Positions 25,241 through 31,842 of a stretch of DNA of 34,673 bases are shown here, piece after piece; the first letter of the stretch is position 1; each line of letters opens with the position of its first letter. The notes below the pieces were generated by a model. That model made no database searches and was not told where the DNA came from. It worked only from the letters and a program-made list of their open reading frames with translations. Source of the DNA: Oscillospiraceae bacterium (GTDB lineage Bacteria; Bacillota; Clostridia; Oscillospirales; Oscillospiraceae); contig JAFSLL010000274.1 of assembly GCA_017448455.1 (NCBI GenBank), positions 1 through 34,673 on the forward strand, in the 5' to 3' direction. The position numbers were made by a program, and so were the translations under genes.

Positions 25241-26183
25241 CGGTCTTCGCCCCCTTCTTTCTGAACTTCGAGAAGGAGCTCATCCGCTGTCCGCGCAGAT
25301 AGGGGACGGCCAGGAAGACCGCGACGATCACGGCGGTAAAGAGCTTCAGATCGTTGGAATTCAGCTTCAGCCAGAGCACGATGATGATGACCAGATAGTA
25401 AATAACACCGCCGAGGACCACAAAAGTCATGGTGCCGAAGAAGTTCAGGCGCCGCTTCAGAAGGGCGTTCCCGATGACTTCGCCGATGATGACGGCCGCA
25501 AGCCCGATGACGATGGCGCCGCGGCCCATGTTGATGTCCGCAAAGCCCTGATACTGGCTCATCAGTCCGCCGGAGAGTGCGACCACACCGTTGGACAGCG
25601 CCAGGCCGATCAGCTTCATGTTGTCAATGTTGATGCCGAGCGCGCGGCTCATGGCCGGGTTGTTGCCGGTTGCCCGGATGGCAGAGCCCTGCTCGGTGCC
25701 GAAGTACCAGTAAAAAAGTGCAATCAGTGCCAGCGCGATCAGGGCGGCGGTCAGAATGGCAGCCGGGATATGGCGGGAGCTGAGCACAAGCTGGTATTTG
25801 TCCACACTTACGGCTTTGTTGGCGGACATTCCCATAATCCGAAGATTGATGGAGTAGAGCGAGAGCTGCGTCAGAATTCCCGCCAGAATTGCGGGAATCC
25901 CCAGCCTGGTATGCAGAAGCCCGGTTGCGAGCCCGGCCAGCATGCCGATCAGAACCGCGATGATCAGGGCAGCCCAGGCGGGCCAGCCCGCAAGAATCAG
26001 CATGACCGTTACGGCGCCTCCGGTTGTGAAGGACCCGTCAACCGTCAGATCGGCGACATCCAGCAGACGAAAGGTAATATAGACGCCGAGCGCCATCAGA
26101 CCCCAGATCAGCCCCTGGGAGACGCCGCCCGGAAAGTTTTTGACCAGTTTCAGGAAGCTCAGAGAAGCGAAATATGCACTCAC
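25233..26183 (-). CDS. ABC transporter permease (TrpXYZ-type, branched-chain-permease fold)
   Basis: This membrane subunit belongs to the LivH-like permease family used by TrpXYZ-type transporters. The 316-residue protein has about eight or nine hydrophobic segments and conserved patches GLIWGLMALGVYITFRLLDVADLTVDGSF, HTRLGIPAILAGILTQ, GSAIRATGNNPAMSRALGINIDNMKLIGL and INMGRGAIVIGLAAVIIGE. The start is GTG 26183; AAGGAG lies about ten bases upstream. A strong stem-loop (26213-26234) separates it from the receptor gene, and the C-terminal end overlaps the ATPase start. Confidence 0.93.
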   Translation of the reverse strand: MSAYFASLSFLKLVKNFPGGVSQGLIWGLMALGVYITFRLLDVADLTVDGSFTTGGAVTVMLILAGWPAWAALIIAVLIGMLAGLATGLLHTRLGIPAILAGILTQLSLYSINLRIMGMSANKAVSVDKYQLVLSSRHIPAAILTAALIALALIALFYWYFGTEQGSAIRATGNNPAMSRALGINIDNMKLIGLALSNGVVALSGGLMSQYQGFADINMGRGAIVIGLAAVIIGEVIGNALLKRRLNFFGTMTFVVLGGVIYYLVIIIVLWLKLNSNDLKLFTAVIVAVFLAVPYLRGQRMSSFSKFRKKGAKTDA

Positions 26184-26212
26184 GGGAAAGAGACTCCTTC
26201 CGTTAAGAATGC

Positions 26213-26234
26213 CCGCTCCCCCGCGGGGGAGCGG
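26213..26234 (-). other. Intercistronic stem-loop after the TrpX-like receptor gene
   Basis: CCGCTCCCCC (26213-26222) pairs with GGGGGAGCGG (26225-26234), ten GC-rich pairs with a minimal loop. The minus-strand tail CATTCTTAAC lacks a U-run, so mRNA stabilisation or partial termination is more likely than a full stop. Confidence 0.7.
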
Positions 26235-26257
26235 ACGGGAACAGCGAGAAAATCAGA

Positions 26258-27289
26258 TCAGCCGGCGATCGCGACGTAGTCTTCGGGAACGGTGATGCCG
26301 AGCGCGCTGCAGTTGTCAGCGTTGTATTCCTTGGTGAACTGAGGCGCGTACGCGATGGGCATGGCGGAGACATCGGCGCCGTTGACAAGAATCTCATAGG
26401 CCATCTCGCCGGTGGCATAGCCAATGTCATAGTAGGAAATGGAGAGCGTCACAACACCGCAGCCGGAGCAGAGGTTTTCCTCGCCGCAGACAATGGGGAT
26501 GCCGGCGGGCAGGGCAACATTGTTGATGGCTTCGGCGCAGGAGGCGGCCATATTGTCGGTGGGGATGTAGAGAACTTCATTTTCGCCGCAGGCGGTGGTG
26601 GTGACAGCGGCGACGTCATTGGTGTCGGAGAAGGTGTACTCGGTAACGGTGTATCCGCGCTCCTCCAGCAGCGGAGCGATGGTCTCTACCTGGTACTTGG
26701 AGTTTGCCTCCGCGCTGCAGTAGAGAATGCCGACGGTCTTGGCGTCGGGGAAGATCTCAGCCAGCATGTCGGCCTGTCCGTCCAGCGGGGCGAGGTCCGA
26801 GGTGCCGGAGATGTTAATGCCGGTTGTGCCGTCAAAGCCGTCCAGACCGAGCGCCACGCCGTACTCCGTGATGGAGGTGCCGAGGACGGGGATGGTGTTG
26901 GTGGCGTTCTGCGCGGCCTGCAGGGCGGGCGTGGCGTTGGCCATGATCAGGTCGACCTCATCGGAGACAAAGGTGCCGATGATGGTGCTGCAGTTGGCGG
27001 AGTCGCCGGCAGCGTTCTGGTTGGAGATTGTGACCGCATCGCCGAGCTTCTCGGTCAGCGCGTCGATAAAGCCCTGGGTGGCGGCATCCAGAGCGGGATG
27101 CTGAACCAGCTGGCAGATTCCGACGCTGTAAGTCATGCCGGCCTCTTCGGCAGGGGCGGCCTCTTCGGCGGGAGCAGCTTCTTCAGCGGGAGCGGCCTGC
27201 TCGGAAGCGGCGGGAGCCGCAGTCTGCCCGCAGGCACAGAGCGCCAGCATCATGCACAGCGCGCAGAGAATCGCAAGAAACTTTTTCAT
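26258..27289 (-). CDS. ABC transporter substrate-binding lipoprotein, TrpX-like (probable aromatic amino acid receptor)
   Basis: This membrane-tethered receptor belongs to the ABC substrate-binding family that includes TrpX. The 343-residue precursor has a lipoprotein signal with lipobox LCAC (Cys20 from ATG 27289) and three PAEEAA linker units, nearly the same leader as the receptor at 13141. The mature fold starts YSVGICQLVQHPALDAATQGF and includes QNAAGDSANCSTI, DLIMANATPALQAAQNAT, IPVLGTSITEYG, GINISGTSDLAP and YIPTDNMAASCAEAI. TrpX-type receptors are linked to aromatic amino acids. Here the Phe/Tyr-rich leader peptide upstream supports phenylalanine or tyrosine. AAGGAGG lies a few bases before the ATG, which was chosen over longer frames because the signal peptide begins there. 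Confidence 0.92.
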   Translation of the reverse strand: MKKFLAILCALCMMLALCACGQTAAPAASEQAAPAEEAAPAEEAAPAEEAGMTYSVGICQLVQHPALDAATQGFIDALTEKLGDAVTISNQNAAGDSANCSTIIGTFVSDEVDLIMANATPALQAAQNATNTIPVLGTSITEYGVALGLDGFDGTTGINISGTSDLAPLDGQADMLAEIFPDAKTVGILYCSAEANSKYQVETIAPLLEERGYTVTEYTFSDTNDVAAVTTTACGENEVLYIPTDNMAASCAEAINNVALPAGIPIVCGEENLCSGCGVVTLSISYYDIGYATGEMAYEILVNGADVSAMPIAYAPQFTKEYNADNCSALGITVPEDYVAIAG

Positions 27290-27323
27290 TTTGTTATCCT
27301 CCTTTTTATTCGTCAGGGAAGGC

Positions 27324-27358
27324 AAAAAAGAAAGCCGCCCGGAGAAGTCCGTGCGGCT
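27324..27358 (-). terminator. Attenuator terminator in the leader of the TrpX-like operon
   Basis: In the minus-strand transcript AGCCGC (27358-27353) pairs with GCGGCT (27338-27333), followed by CGG/CCG and one further pair around a four-base loop. A U-run TTTCTTTTTT (27332-27323) comes next. It lies before the receptor gene, not after a gene, so it can only act as an attenuator. Its 5' arm is also part of an alternative helix (see the leader element). Confidence 0.85.
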
Positions 27359-27397
27359 GAATCGGTGAAAGAAAAAACTTTTGCAGCACAAACTTCT
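27343..27397 (-). promoter_or_regulatory. Antiterminator helix of the aromatic amino acid attenuator
   Basis: AGAAGTTTGTGC (27397-27386) can pair with GCACGGACTTCT (27354-27343): ten Watson-Crick and two adjacent G-U pairs, uninterrupted. The 3' strand includes GCACGG of the terminator 5' arm, so both structures cannot exist together. The 5' strand starts one base after the leader peptide's TAA, where a ribosome at the stop codon would cover it. Confidence 0.75.
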
Positions 27398-27398
27398 A

Positions 27399-27458
27399 TT
27401 ACTTTACAAAACGAAAGTAATAGCGGTAGGCGTAGACTGCAAAAGAGAAAGCCTTCAT
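27399..27458 (-). CDS. Phe/Tyr-rich leader peptide (attenuation)
   Basis: A 19-residue peptide, MKAFSFAVYAYRYYFRFVK, is encoded just upstream of the attenuator. Phe lies at 4, 6, 15 and 17 and Tyr at 9, 11, 13 and 14, so eight of nineteen residues are aromatic. It ends with tandem stops TAA TAG. The chosen ATG (27458) has GGAGGG ten bases upstream; in-frame ATGs at 27476 and 27467 would add six or three residues but have no spaced ribosome site. Stalling at Tyr/Phe codons would leave the antiterminator strand free, and finishing translation would block it. A hairpin TTACTTT/AAAGTAA (27420-27414, 27405-27399) spans the codons 13-15 region and the stop. It is analogous in logic to enterobacterial pheL. 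The function is inferred from sequence alone. Confidence 0.8.
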   Translation of the reverse strand: MKAFSFAVYAYRYYFRFVK

Positions 27459-27490
27459 GCTTTTCATGCCCTCCATCTGAAACTGCGGCC

Positions 27491-27519
27491 ACTTTAGCAC
27501 GTTTTGGTGCTAAAGTCAA
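27491..27519 (-). promoter_or_regulatory. Promoter of the TrpX-like operon with an embedded operator dyad
   Basis: On the minus strand TTGACT (27514-27519), a 17-bp spacer and TAAAGT (27491-27496) preceded by TGC. The whole interval 27491-27516 is a perfect dyad: ACTTTAGCAC, six bases, GTGCTAAAGT, covering both the -10 and the edge of the -35. A repressor bound there would exclude RNA polymerase. No regulator gene is adjacent. Confidence 0.75.
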
Positions 27520-27527
27520 GTGGCGAC

Positions 27528-27556
27528 TTGTCTTTTCCCGGAAAGAATGGTATGAT
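27528..27556 (+). promoter_or_regulatory. Divergent promoter for the small membrane protein and phosphatase genes
   Basis: TTGTCT (27528-27533), a 17-bp spacer and TATGAT (27551-27556) with TGG before it. It abuts the operator dyad of the divergent ABC operon. Confidence 0.65.
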
Positions 27557-27590
27557 GACACAAAATCTCCTTCAAAGGGCGTGATTCTTT

Positions 27591-27890
27591 ATGCAATATG
27601 TCGTCGGCGCGGTGCTTGGCCTCGTCTGGGGCGCCTTGCTGGCTTGGGTGAATTCCCGCATCAATAAACGGGCGGTCCAAAAAAACAGCAGCAATGCGGT
27701 GATGGCGGCGAGTCTCCTGCGCACGCTGATCGATCTCCTCGGCCTGGGTGCGGTTTTTCTGCTGCGCAAAGTTCTTCCGTTCAATTTTGAGGCGACCATT
27801 GTCGGGACGGCGGCCTCGCTGGGTCTGCTGACGGTCTACTTTGCCTTCCGCCTCTCCAAACCGGAGAAGAAAGAGCAGGGGAAATCCTGA
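27591..27890 (+). CDS. Small three-span membrane protein of unknown function
   Basis: This 99-residue protein has three hydrophobic stretches: about 3-20 (VVGAVLGLVWGALLAWV), 45-62 (TLIDLLGLGAVFLLRKV) and 68-88 (ATIVGTAASLGLLTVYFAF). A polar loop NSRINKRAVQKNSSN follows the first and a lysine-rich tail follows the last. The layout recalls ATP synthase subunit I-like proteins, but no ATPase gene is near, so this is only a resemblance. An AAGGG tract lies about ten bases before the ATG. It is followed within 60 bases by the phosphatase gene on the same transcript. Confidence 0.75.
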   Translation: MQYVVGAVLGLVWGALLAWVNSRINKRAVQKNSSNAVMAASLLRTLIDLLGLGAVFLLRKVLPFNFEATIVGTAASLGLLTVYFAFRLSKPEKKEQGKS

Positions 27891-27941
27891 CCCGCTGAAG
27901 ACATGCGGAAACCTGCCCGCTGGAAAAAGGAGGCGGTTACA

Positions 27942-28631
27942 CTGACTTACGTTTTGGGCGATGTTCATGGACGCGCGGACCGGTTTCGTGCCATGCTGGA
28001 CCGGATCCGTTTTACCGGTCAGGATACGCTGTACCTGCTTGGAGACATGATCGACCGAAATCCGGATGGGATTGAACTGCTGCAGCAGGTCCGAAAAACG
28101 GAGAATATGCAGATGATCCTCGGCAATCATGAGCATATGATGCTGCAGGCCCTTGCGGAACCGACACGCCCCCTTTTTGGACGTAATGAAAAGAGAGATC
28201 TCTGGTACTATAACGGCGGCGAAGTGACCCATCGCGCGTTCCGAAGTCTTGAAAAGACAGAACAGAGAGCGCTTCTGGACTGGCTGGCAGGCCTGCCGCT
28301 GAACTTGGAGCTGAACTGCGCGGGAAGAGACTGGCTGCTGGTGCACGGTTCTCCGGCGGCATCCTTTCCGACACGGGGGCATGCTTATCCGGATGAAACC
28401 AGCTACGCGGTCTGGGAGCGCCTGGATCCCTTTACGGAGAATGATTTCCCGGAGTTGACGATCCTCTGCGGACACACGCCGACCGTCTATTTCCGCGCGG
28501 CGAATCCCATGGAGATCGTTCGGAACGGGAACGTCATCTGTCTGGACTGTGGCTGCGCGTTTCCCCAGCGCGTGGGAGGCCGGCTTGCCTGCCTGTGTCT
28601 GGAGACCGACGAGGTGTTCTATACCGACTGA
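27942..28631 (+). CDS. Calcineurin-like metallophosphatase (Ser/Thr protein phosphatase type)
   Basis: This cytoplasmic two-metal phosphatase carries every family motif: GDVHGRADRF (first metal pair), LGDMIDRNPDG, LGNHEHM and LCGHTPT. The late DCGCAFPQRVGGRLACLCLE is typical of the bacterial PrpE/ApaH-like protein phosphatases. About 229 residues fit the group. The start is unusual. An excellent AAAAGGAGG (27925-27933) ends eight bases before an in-frame CTG at 27942, which would yield (M)TYVLGDVHG, the normal N-terminus. The only ATG is 27903, adding thirteen basic residues and having a poor ribosome site. I favour CTG but cannot exclude ATG. Confidence 0.85.
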   Translation: MTYVLGDVHGRADRFRAMLDRIRFTGQDTLYLLGDMIDRNPDGIELLQQVRKTENMQMILGNHEHMMLQALAEPTRPLFGRNEKRDLWYYNGGEVTHRAFRSLEKTEQRALLDWLAGLPLNLELNCAGRDWLLVHGSPAASFPTRGHAYPDETSYAVWERLDPFTENDFPELTILCGHTPTVYFRAANPMEIVRNGNVICLDCGCAFPQRVGGRLACLCLETDEVFYTD

Positions 28632-28681
28632 GAGAAAAACAGACTGAGAGAAAACCGGAATACCGTGAAAAAACCAGCAGA

Positions 28682-28715
28682 AAACCACCGACTCACGCGG
28701 ATGAATCGGTGGTTT
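28682..28715 (+). terminator. Bidirectional terminator between phosphatase and hydrolase genes
   Basis: AAACCACCGA (28682-28691) pairs with TCGGTGGTTT (28706-28715). Tails are T-rich both ways (CGCTTGTTTTCC on plus; TTTTCTGCTGG on minus), fitting converging genes. Confidence 0.8.
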
Positions 28716-28728
28716 CGCTTGTTTTCCC

Positions 28729-29673
28729 TTATGCCAGCACTCTGCTCAGGAAGCCGGTCAGGAGTTTCTCGTAGCGTTCCGGGTCGACCATATAGCTCAG
28801 CGCGTGGCCGGCGCCATGGAAAAGGTAACGCTCGATCTTTTCCGGGTTCTTTTTCGCGATGTTCGCGCTCATCCATTCCGGAACGAACTGATCATCGTCG
28901 CCGTGGAAGATCATAATCGGCACGGTTGCTTTTTTGACCGCCTTCATCGCGGAAGAGCCGAATACCGAGAAGCCGCCGAAGAGACGTGCGGCAAGTGTTG
29001 CCATCAGCAGTGAGGTGAAGAGGGGAAATCCCGTCTCCATCCCGACCTTGGTCTGAATCCGGTGCGGTGCGTCAAAGGGGCAGTCCGCAACGATCCCCTT
29101 TACGTTTTCCGGCAGGTCGAGATCCGCGCTCATCAGCACGGTTGCCGCACCCATGGAGACGCCGATCAGCACGATCTTCAGGTCTTTTCCAAAGCGTTCC
29201 ACGGCCCATTTGGCCCAGTCGCGCGCGTCGAAACGTTCCTTGACGCCGTAGGTCATGGTGTGGCCCTCGCTGCCGCCCATAGCGCGCTGCTCAATCAGCA
29301 GCAGGTTATAGCCGTGTTTCAGCAGCATGGGCGTTGCACCGCAGAAATCCCGTGCCGGCGTGCTCCGCCAGCCGTGGCAGCAGATGCAGAGCGGCGCGCC
29401 GGGTTTGGATTCGTAATACCGCGCGGTCAGACGCAGACCGTCATAGGACTGCATGTAGACGCGCTCAAAGGGGATGGCGTTGTAGTCATCCAGCAGATCC
29501 ATGATTTTGCTGTAAATCGGCCGTGTCTGGTCACTGATACCGAAGCTGCGGTCGAGATTCTGATTCGCGTTCGGACTGTAGAAACCGAAGCGGTAGGTTG
29601 CGTAGGCGCCGCCAACCAGCACCGCGCCGACTCCCCCGGCAACAGCGGCAATGGCGACTGCTTTCTTTTTCAT
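28729..29673 (-). CDS. Membrane-anchored alpha/beta hydrolase
   Basis: This serine hydrolase-fold protein of 314 residues has an N-terminal signal anchor (MKKKAVAIAAVAGGVGAVLVGG), so the catalytic domain probably faces outward. Motifs include CICCHGWRSTP (oxyanion side), LLIEQRAMGGSEGHTMTYG, the nucleophile elbow GVSMGAATV (Ser near residue 175), IFHGDDDQFVPEWMS (acid) and GAGHALSY (histidine). These match the bacterial FrsA/YqkD-like hydrolases, whose natural esters or amides are mostly unknown. ATG 29673 is preferred to the TTG six bases upstream because AGGGTG sits at a better distance. The two-gene divergent arrangement with the amidase has separate promoters. Confidence 0.9.
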   Translation of the reverse strand: MKKKAVAIAAVAGGVGAVLVGGAYATYRFGFYSPNANQNLDRSFGISDQTRPIYSKIMDLLDDYNAIPFERVYMQSYDGLRLTARYYESKPGAPLCICCHGWRSTPARDFCGATPMLLKHGYNLLLIEQRAMGGSEGHTMTYGVKERFDARDWAKWAVERFGKDLKIVLIGVSMGAATVLMSADLDLPENVKGIVADCPFDAPHRIQTKVGMETGFPLFTSLLMATLAARLFGGFSVFGSSAMKAVKKATVPIMIFHGDDDQFVPEWMSANIAKKNPEKIERYLFHGAGHALSYMVDPERYEKLLTGFLSRVLA

Positions 29674-29691
29674 TTTCAATCACCCTGCGCT

Positions 29692-29720
29692 ATCATACCA
29701 AAAAATGACCGGACCGTCAA
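29692..29720 (-). promoter_or_regulatory. Promoter of the alpha/beta hydrolase gene
   Basis: On the minus strand TTGACG (29715-29720), a 17-bp spacer and TATGAT (29692-29697) with TGG before it. Confidence 0.75.
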
Positions 29721-29771
29721 TTGTGCAGACGGGCGCGCCTGACCGAACGTAAGAAAAATGGAAGAGCGGGC

Positions 29772-29800
29772 TTCAGAACAGCGGGGAAATATGTTATACT
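29772..29800 (+). promoter_or_regulatory. Promoter of the nitrilase-family gene
   Basis: TATACT (29795-29800) with TGT before it gives an extended -10; the -35 (TTCAGA at 29772-29777, 17-bp spacing) is weak, as extended -10 promoters allow. Confidence 0.55.
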
Positions 29801-29828
29801 GTAAAAAAGAGATCAGGAGGAAGCTGCA

Positions 29829-30653
29829 ATGAGCAAAGACAGGTTCAGCATCGGCGTCTGCCAGCTCCGGACCGAAACGGACTATGAAGCTACCATGGAA
29901 AAGGCCGAAGCCATGATCCGGGAATCCGCCGCGTCCGGCGCGGATATTGTCGTTCTGCCGGAGATGTTCTCCTGCCCGTATAACAGGCAGTATTTTCGCG
30001 TATTTGCGGAACGCGGTCACGAGGATACCTGCCGCAGACTCGCAGCCTGGGCGCGGGAGAATCGGATCCTGCTCATCGGAGGGTCCGTTCCGGAACGGGA
30101 AGGAGACCTGCTTTACAACACCGGCTTTGTCTATGACGCGCAAGGGCAGCTGCTGGCACGCCACCGCAAGGTGCATCTTTTTGACGTGGATCTGCCTGGG
30201 ATGCGCTTTTTTGAGTCCCGCACCTTTACCCCCGGAAAGGAGATCACCGTCTTTGATACCGGGTTTGGCAGGATGGGACTCGCCGTCTGTTTTGACGTGC
30301 GCTTTCCGGAGCTGTTCCGCGCAATGGCGCGCCGCGGCGCGGAAGTGATTTTCCTGCCGGCGCAGTTTAACATGACAACGGGTCCGGCCCATTGGGAGGC
30401 AACCCTTCGTACGCGTGCGGTGGACAATGAAGTTTTCCTGGTTGCGGCATCCGCGGCCCGTTATGTCGGATTCTCCTACGAGTGCTGGGGACATTCCATG
30501 ATTCTCGACCCCTACGGCAAGGCGCTTGCTGCTGCGGATGAGACGGAGCAGCTCCTGCTCGCGGAGATTGACCGGAACCGCATTGCCGAAGTGCGCGCGC
30601 AGCTGCCGACATTCCTGCATCTGCGGGAAGAGCTCTACGCTGTGGCAGACTGA
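29829..30653 (+). CDS. Nitrilase-superfamily carbon-nitrogen hydrolase (omega-amidase-like)
   Basis: This cytoplasmic amidohydrolase has 274 residues. The Glu-Lys-Cys catalytic triad is visible: Glu45 in VVLPEMF, Lys114 in RHRKVHLFDVD and Cys154 in LAVCFDVRFPELFRAMARRGAEVI. The segments NTGFVYDAQGQLLARHRK and PAHWEATLRTRAVDNEVFLVAAS match the Nit2/omega-amidase branch, which hydrolyses alpha-ketoglutaramate or alpha-ketosuccinamate left by glutamine or asparagine transamination. GATCAGGAGGA precedes the ATG. It stands alone. The nearest aminotransferase is 17 kb away, so a functional link is possible but unsupported by an operon. Confidence 0.92.
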   Translation: MSKDRFSIGVCQLRTETDYEATMEKAEAMIRESAASGADIVVLPEMFSCPYNRQYFRVFAERGHEDTCRRLAAWARENRILLIGGSVPEREGDLLYNTGFVYDAQGQLLARHRKVHLFDVDLPGMRFFESRTFTPGKEITVFDTGFGRMGLAVCFDVRFPELFRAMARRGAEVIFLPAQFNMTTGPAHWEATLRTRAVDNEVFLVAASAARYVGFSYECWGHSMILDPYGKALAAADETEQLLLAEIDRNRIAEVRAQLPTFLHLREELYAVAD

Positions 30654-30701
30654 ACGGCGCCTGCCCACACATTTGCAATAATGTCATTAATCCGCACAAT
30701 A

Positions 30702-30741
30702 ATCCCCCAGAGGACGAGCGCTTGCTCATTCTCTGGGGGAT
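30702..30741 (+). other. Large stem-loop downstream of the amidase gene
   Basis: ATCCCCCAGAG (30702-30712) pairs with CTCTGGGGGAT (30731-30741), with an inner GAGC/GCTC hairpin (30716-30719, 30724-30727). No U-run follows on either strand. It lies between the genes that converged before the element inserted. Confidence 0.6.
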
Positions 30742-30805
30742 CTCATCATCTCATACTGAACGCTTTTGGTGTAAAGCTGGTGTAGTAAAGGGCAGCCCTA
30801 AGCCG

Positions 30806-30833
30806 AAAAGCGCTGATTTCTCAAGGCTTTTTT
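30806..30833 (+). terminator. Terminator just outside the left att site
   Basis: AAAAGC (30806-30811) pairs with GCTTTT (30826-30831) with inner TGA/TCA, ending in a T-run. It lies seven bases before the left copy of the direct repeat. A-rich stems of this kind often flank phage or ICE integration sites, so it may be a relic of one. Confidence 0.5.
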
Positions 30834-30839
30834 GCCTCG

Positions 30840-30858
30840 ATCAATACATGCCGCCCAT
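30840..30858. repeat. Left att repeat (19 bp)
   Basis: ATCAATACATGCCGCCCAT, identical to 33157-33175. It reproduces the last codons and stop of groEL (minus sense) but is detached from the gene. Confidence 0.88.
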
Positions 30859-31047
30859 TGGAACCTGAATTTCTGCAATGCTCTAAAAAGTACGAAAAAC
30901 TATCGAAAACAAGAAGTAACAGGAACTTTTACAAAGATATTATACCACTGCGGAATTGAACGTGATCATGCAAATCTATGTAAATCTACATGTTTCTATG
31001 GGGGATTGTCGTAAGTTTTGTCGTAAGCTACAGACAGTTTTCTAAGC
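30859..31047. other. Left end of the element, non-coding
   Basis: This AT-rich stretch has no supported gene. It holds a near-repeat AAATCTATG/AAATCTACATG (about 30972-30993) and the tandem arm sites listed separately. Confidence 0.5.
31006..31027 (+). repeat. Left tandem arm-type repeats
   Basis: TTGTCGTAAG occurs at 31006-31015 and 31018-31027, a 12-bp period, next to the integrase stop. Paired short repeats inside the ends are typical integrase N-domain (arm) binding sites. Confidence 0.65.
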
Positions 31048-31842
31048 TCAGATACCGAGAACTTTTCTGAATGTGCGTTCTACGAAATCATAATCAGAGT
31101 GTGTATAAAGGGACATGGTTATTTCCGGGTCGCTATGCCCCATCAAATACTGTAGAGACTTCGGGTCGATTCCCGCTTGCTGCATATTCGTACAGAATGT
31201 ATGCCGCAGAACGTGCGGGGTAATCGGGGGAAGGGAACCGCCGTAAAGCTTCTGATATTTCTTTCGCATCTGCCGCATATAGTTTTCAAGATGCATTGCG
31301 ACTTTAGGACGCCCGTATGAATCTAAAAACAGGAAGCCGCTGTATCCATCGACCATCATTTCCACTTTGGGCTTTGCTCTGTTTGCCAAAGCATGCCGGA
31401 ATGTTTGGCTTGCTTTGCTGGAAAGGGGAATGGTACGGATTCCATTTTCTGTTTTCGGGGGACAGATGAAATAGGGCGCGTCTGCCGTGCGGCAAAGCTG
31501 TCTGCGAACATAAACCCGTTGACTGAATAAATCTACATCATTAATCGTGAGACCATAGAGTTCACTGACACGCATCCCTGTTTCCAGAAGAATCACAATA
31601 TCGTCGTAGTAGACTCCTGTGCCGTGCGTGCTGATAAAGTCCAGATAGCTTTCCTGTTGTGCTTTTGTCAGCGCCAAACGGTCAACCTGATCATTCGGCA
31701 AAAGCTCTGACAAATTGAACCGGAACGGATTCTTTCGGATTGCATCATCGTCAACCGCCATTTCAAAAGCGGGCTGTAGAACGGTCTTGATCACAGAAAT
31801 TGTATTGCGTTTCAAGCCGCTATCATGGAGCTTATCATGTAC
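31048..31842 (-). pseudogene. Tyrosine integrase, N-terminally truncated
   Basis: The frame encodes the end of the core-binding domain (LKRNTISVIKTVLQPAFEMAVDDDAIRKNPF) and a full catalytic domain. Arg82 (numbered from TTG 31815) lies in LETGMRVSELYGL, HxxR in TPHVLRHTFCT, His in LMGHSDPEITM and the tyrosine in SLYTHSD. Family members of the Tn916/phage type have about 380-400 residues; only about 265 codons remain here. Coding similarity continues upstream of TTG 31815 (KLHDSG) until a stop at 31843-31845, but there is no ATG and no ribosome site, and the arm-binding domain and most of the core-binding domain are lost. I read it as a deletion remnant. A short expressed catalytic fragment is possible but unlikely to be active. 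Confidence 0.8.

Noticed and set aside
27289-27490. T-box riboswitch in the aromatic transporter leader
   Set aside because: No T-box antiterminator sequence or specifier-loop layout is visible; the leader is explained by the small ORF and the overlapping helices.
27491-27516. CIRCE heat-shock operator (TTAGCAC...GTGCTAA)
   Set aside because: CIRCE needs TTAGCACTC-N9-GAGTGCTAA. Here the inner TC/GA bases are missing and the arms are separated by six bases, so HrcA binding is not expected.
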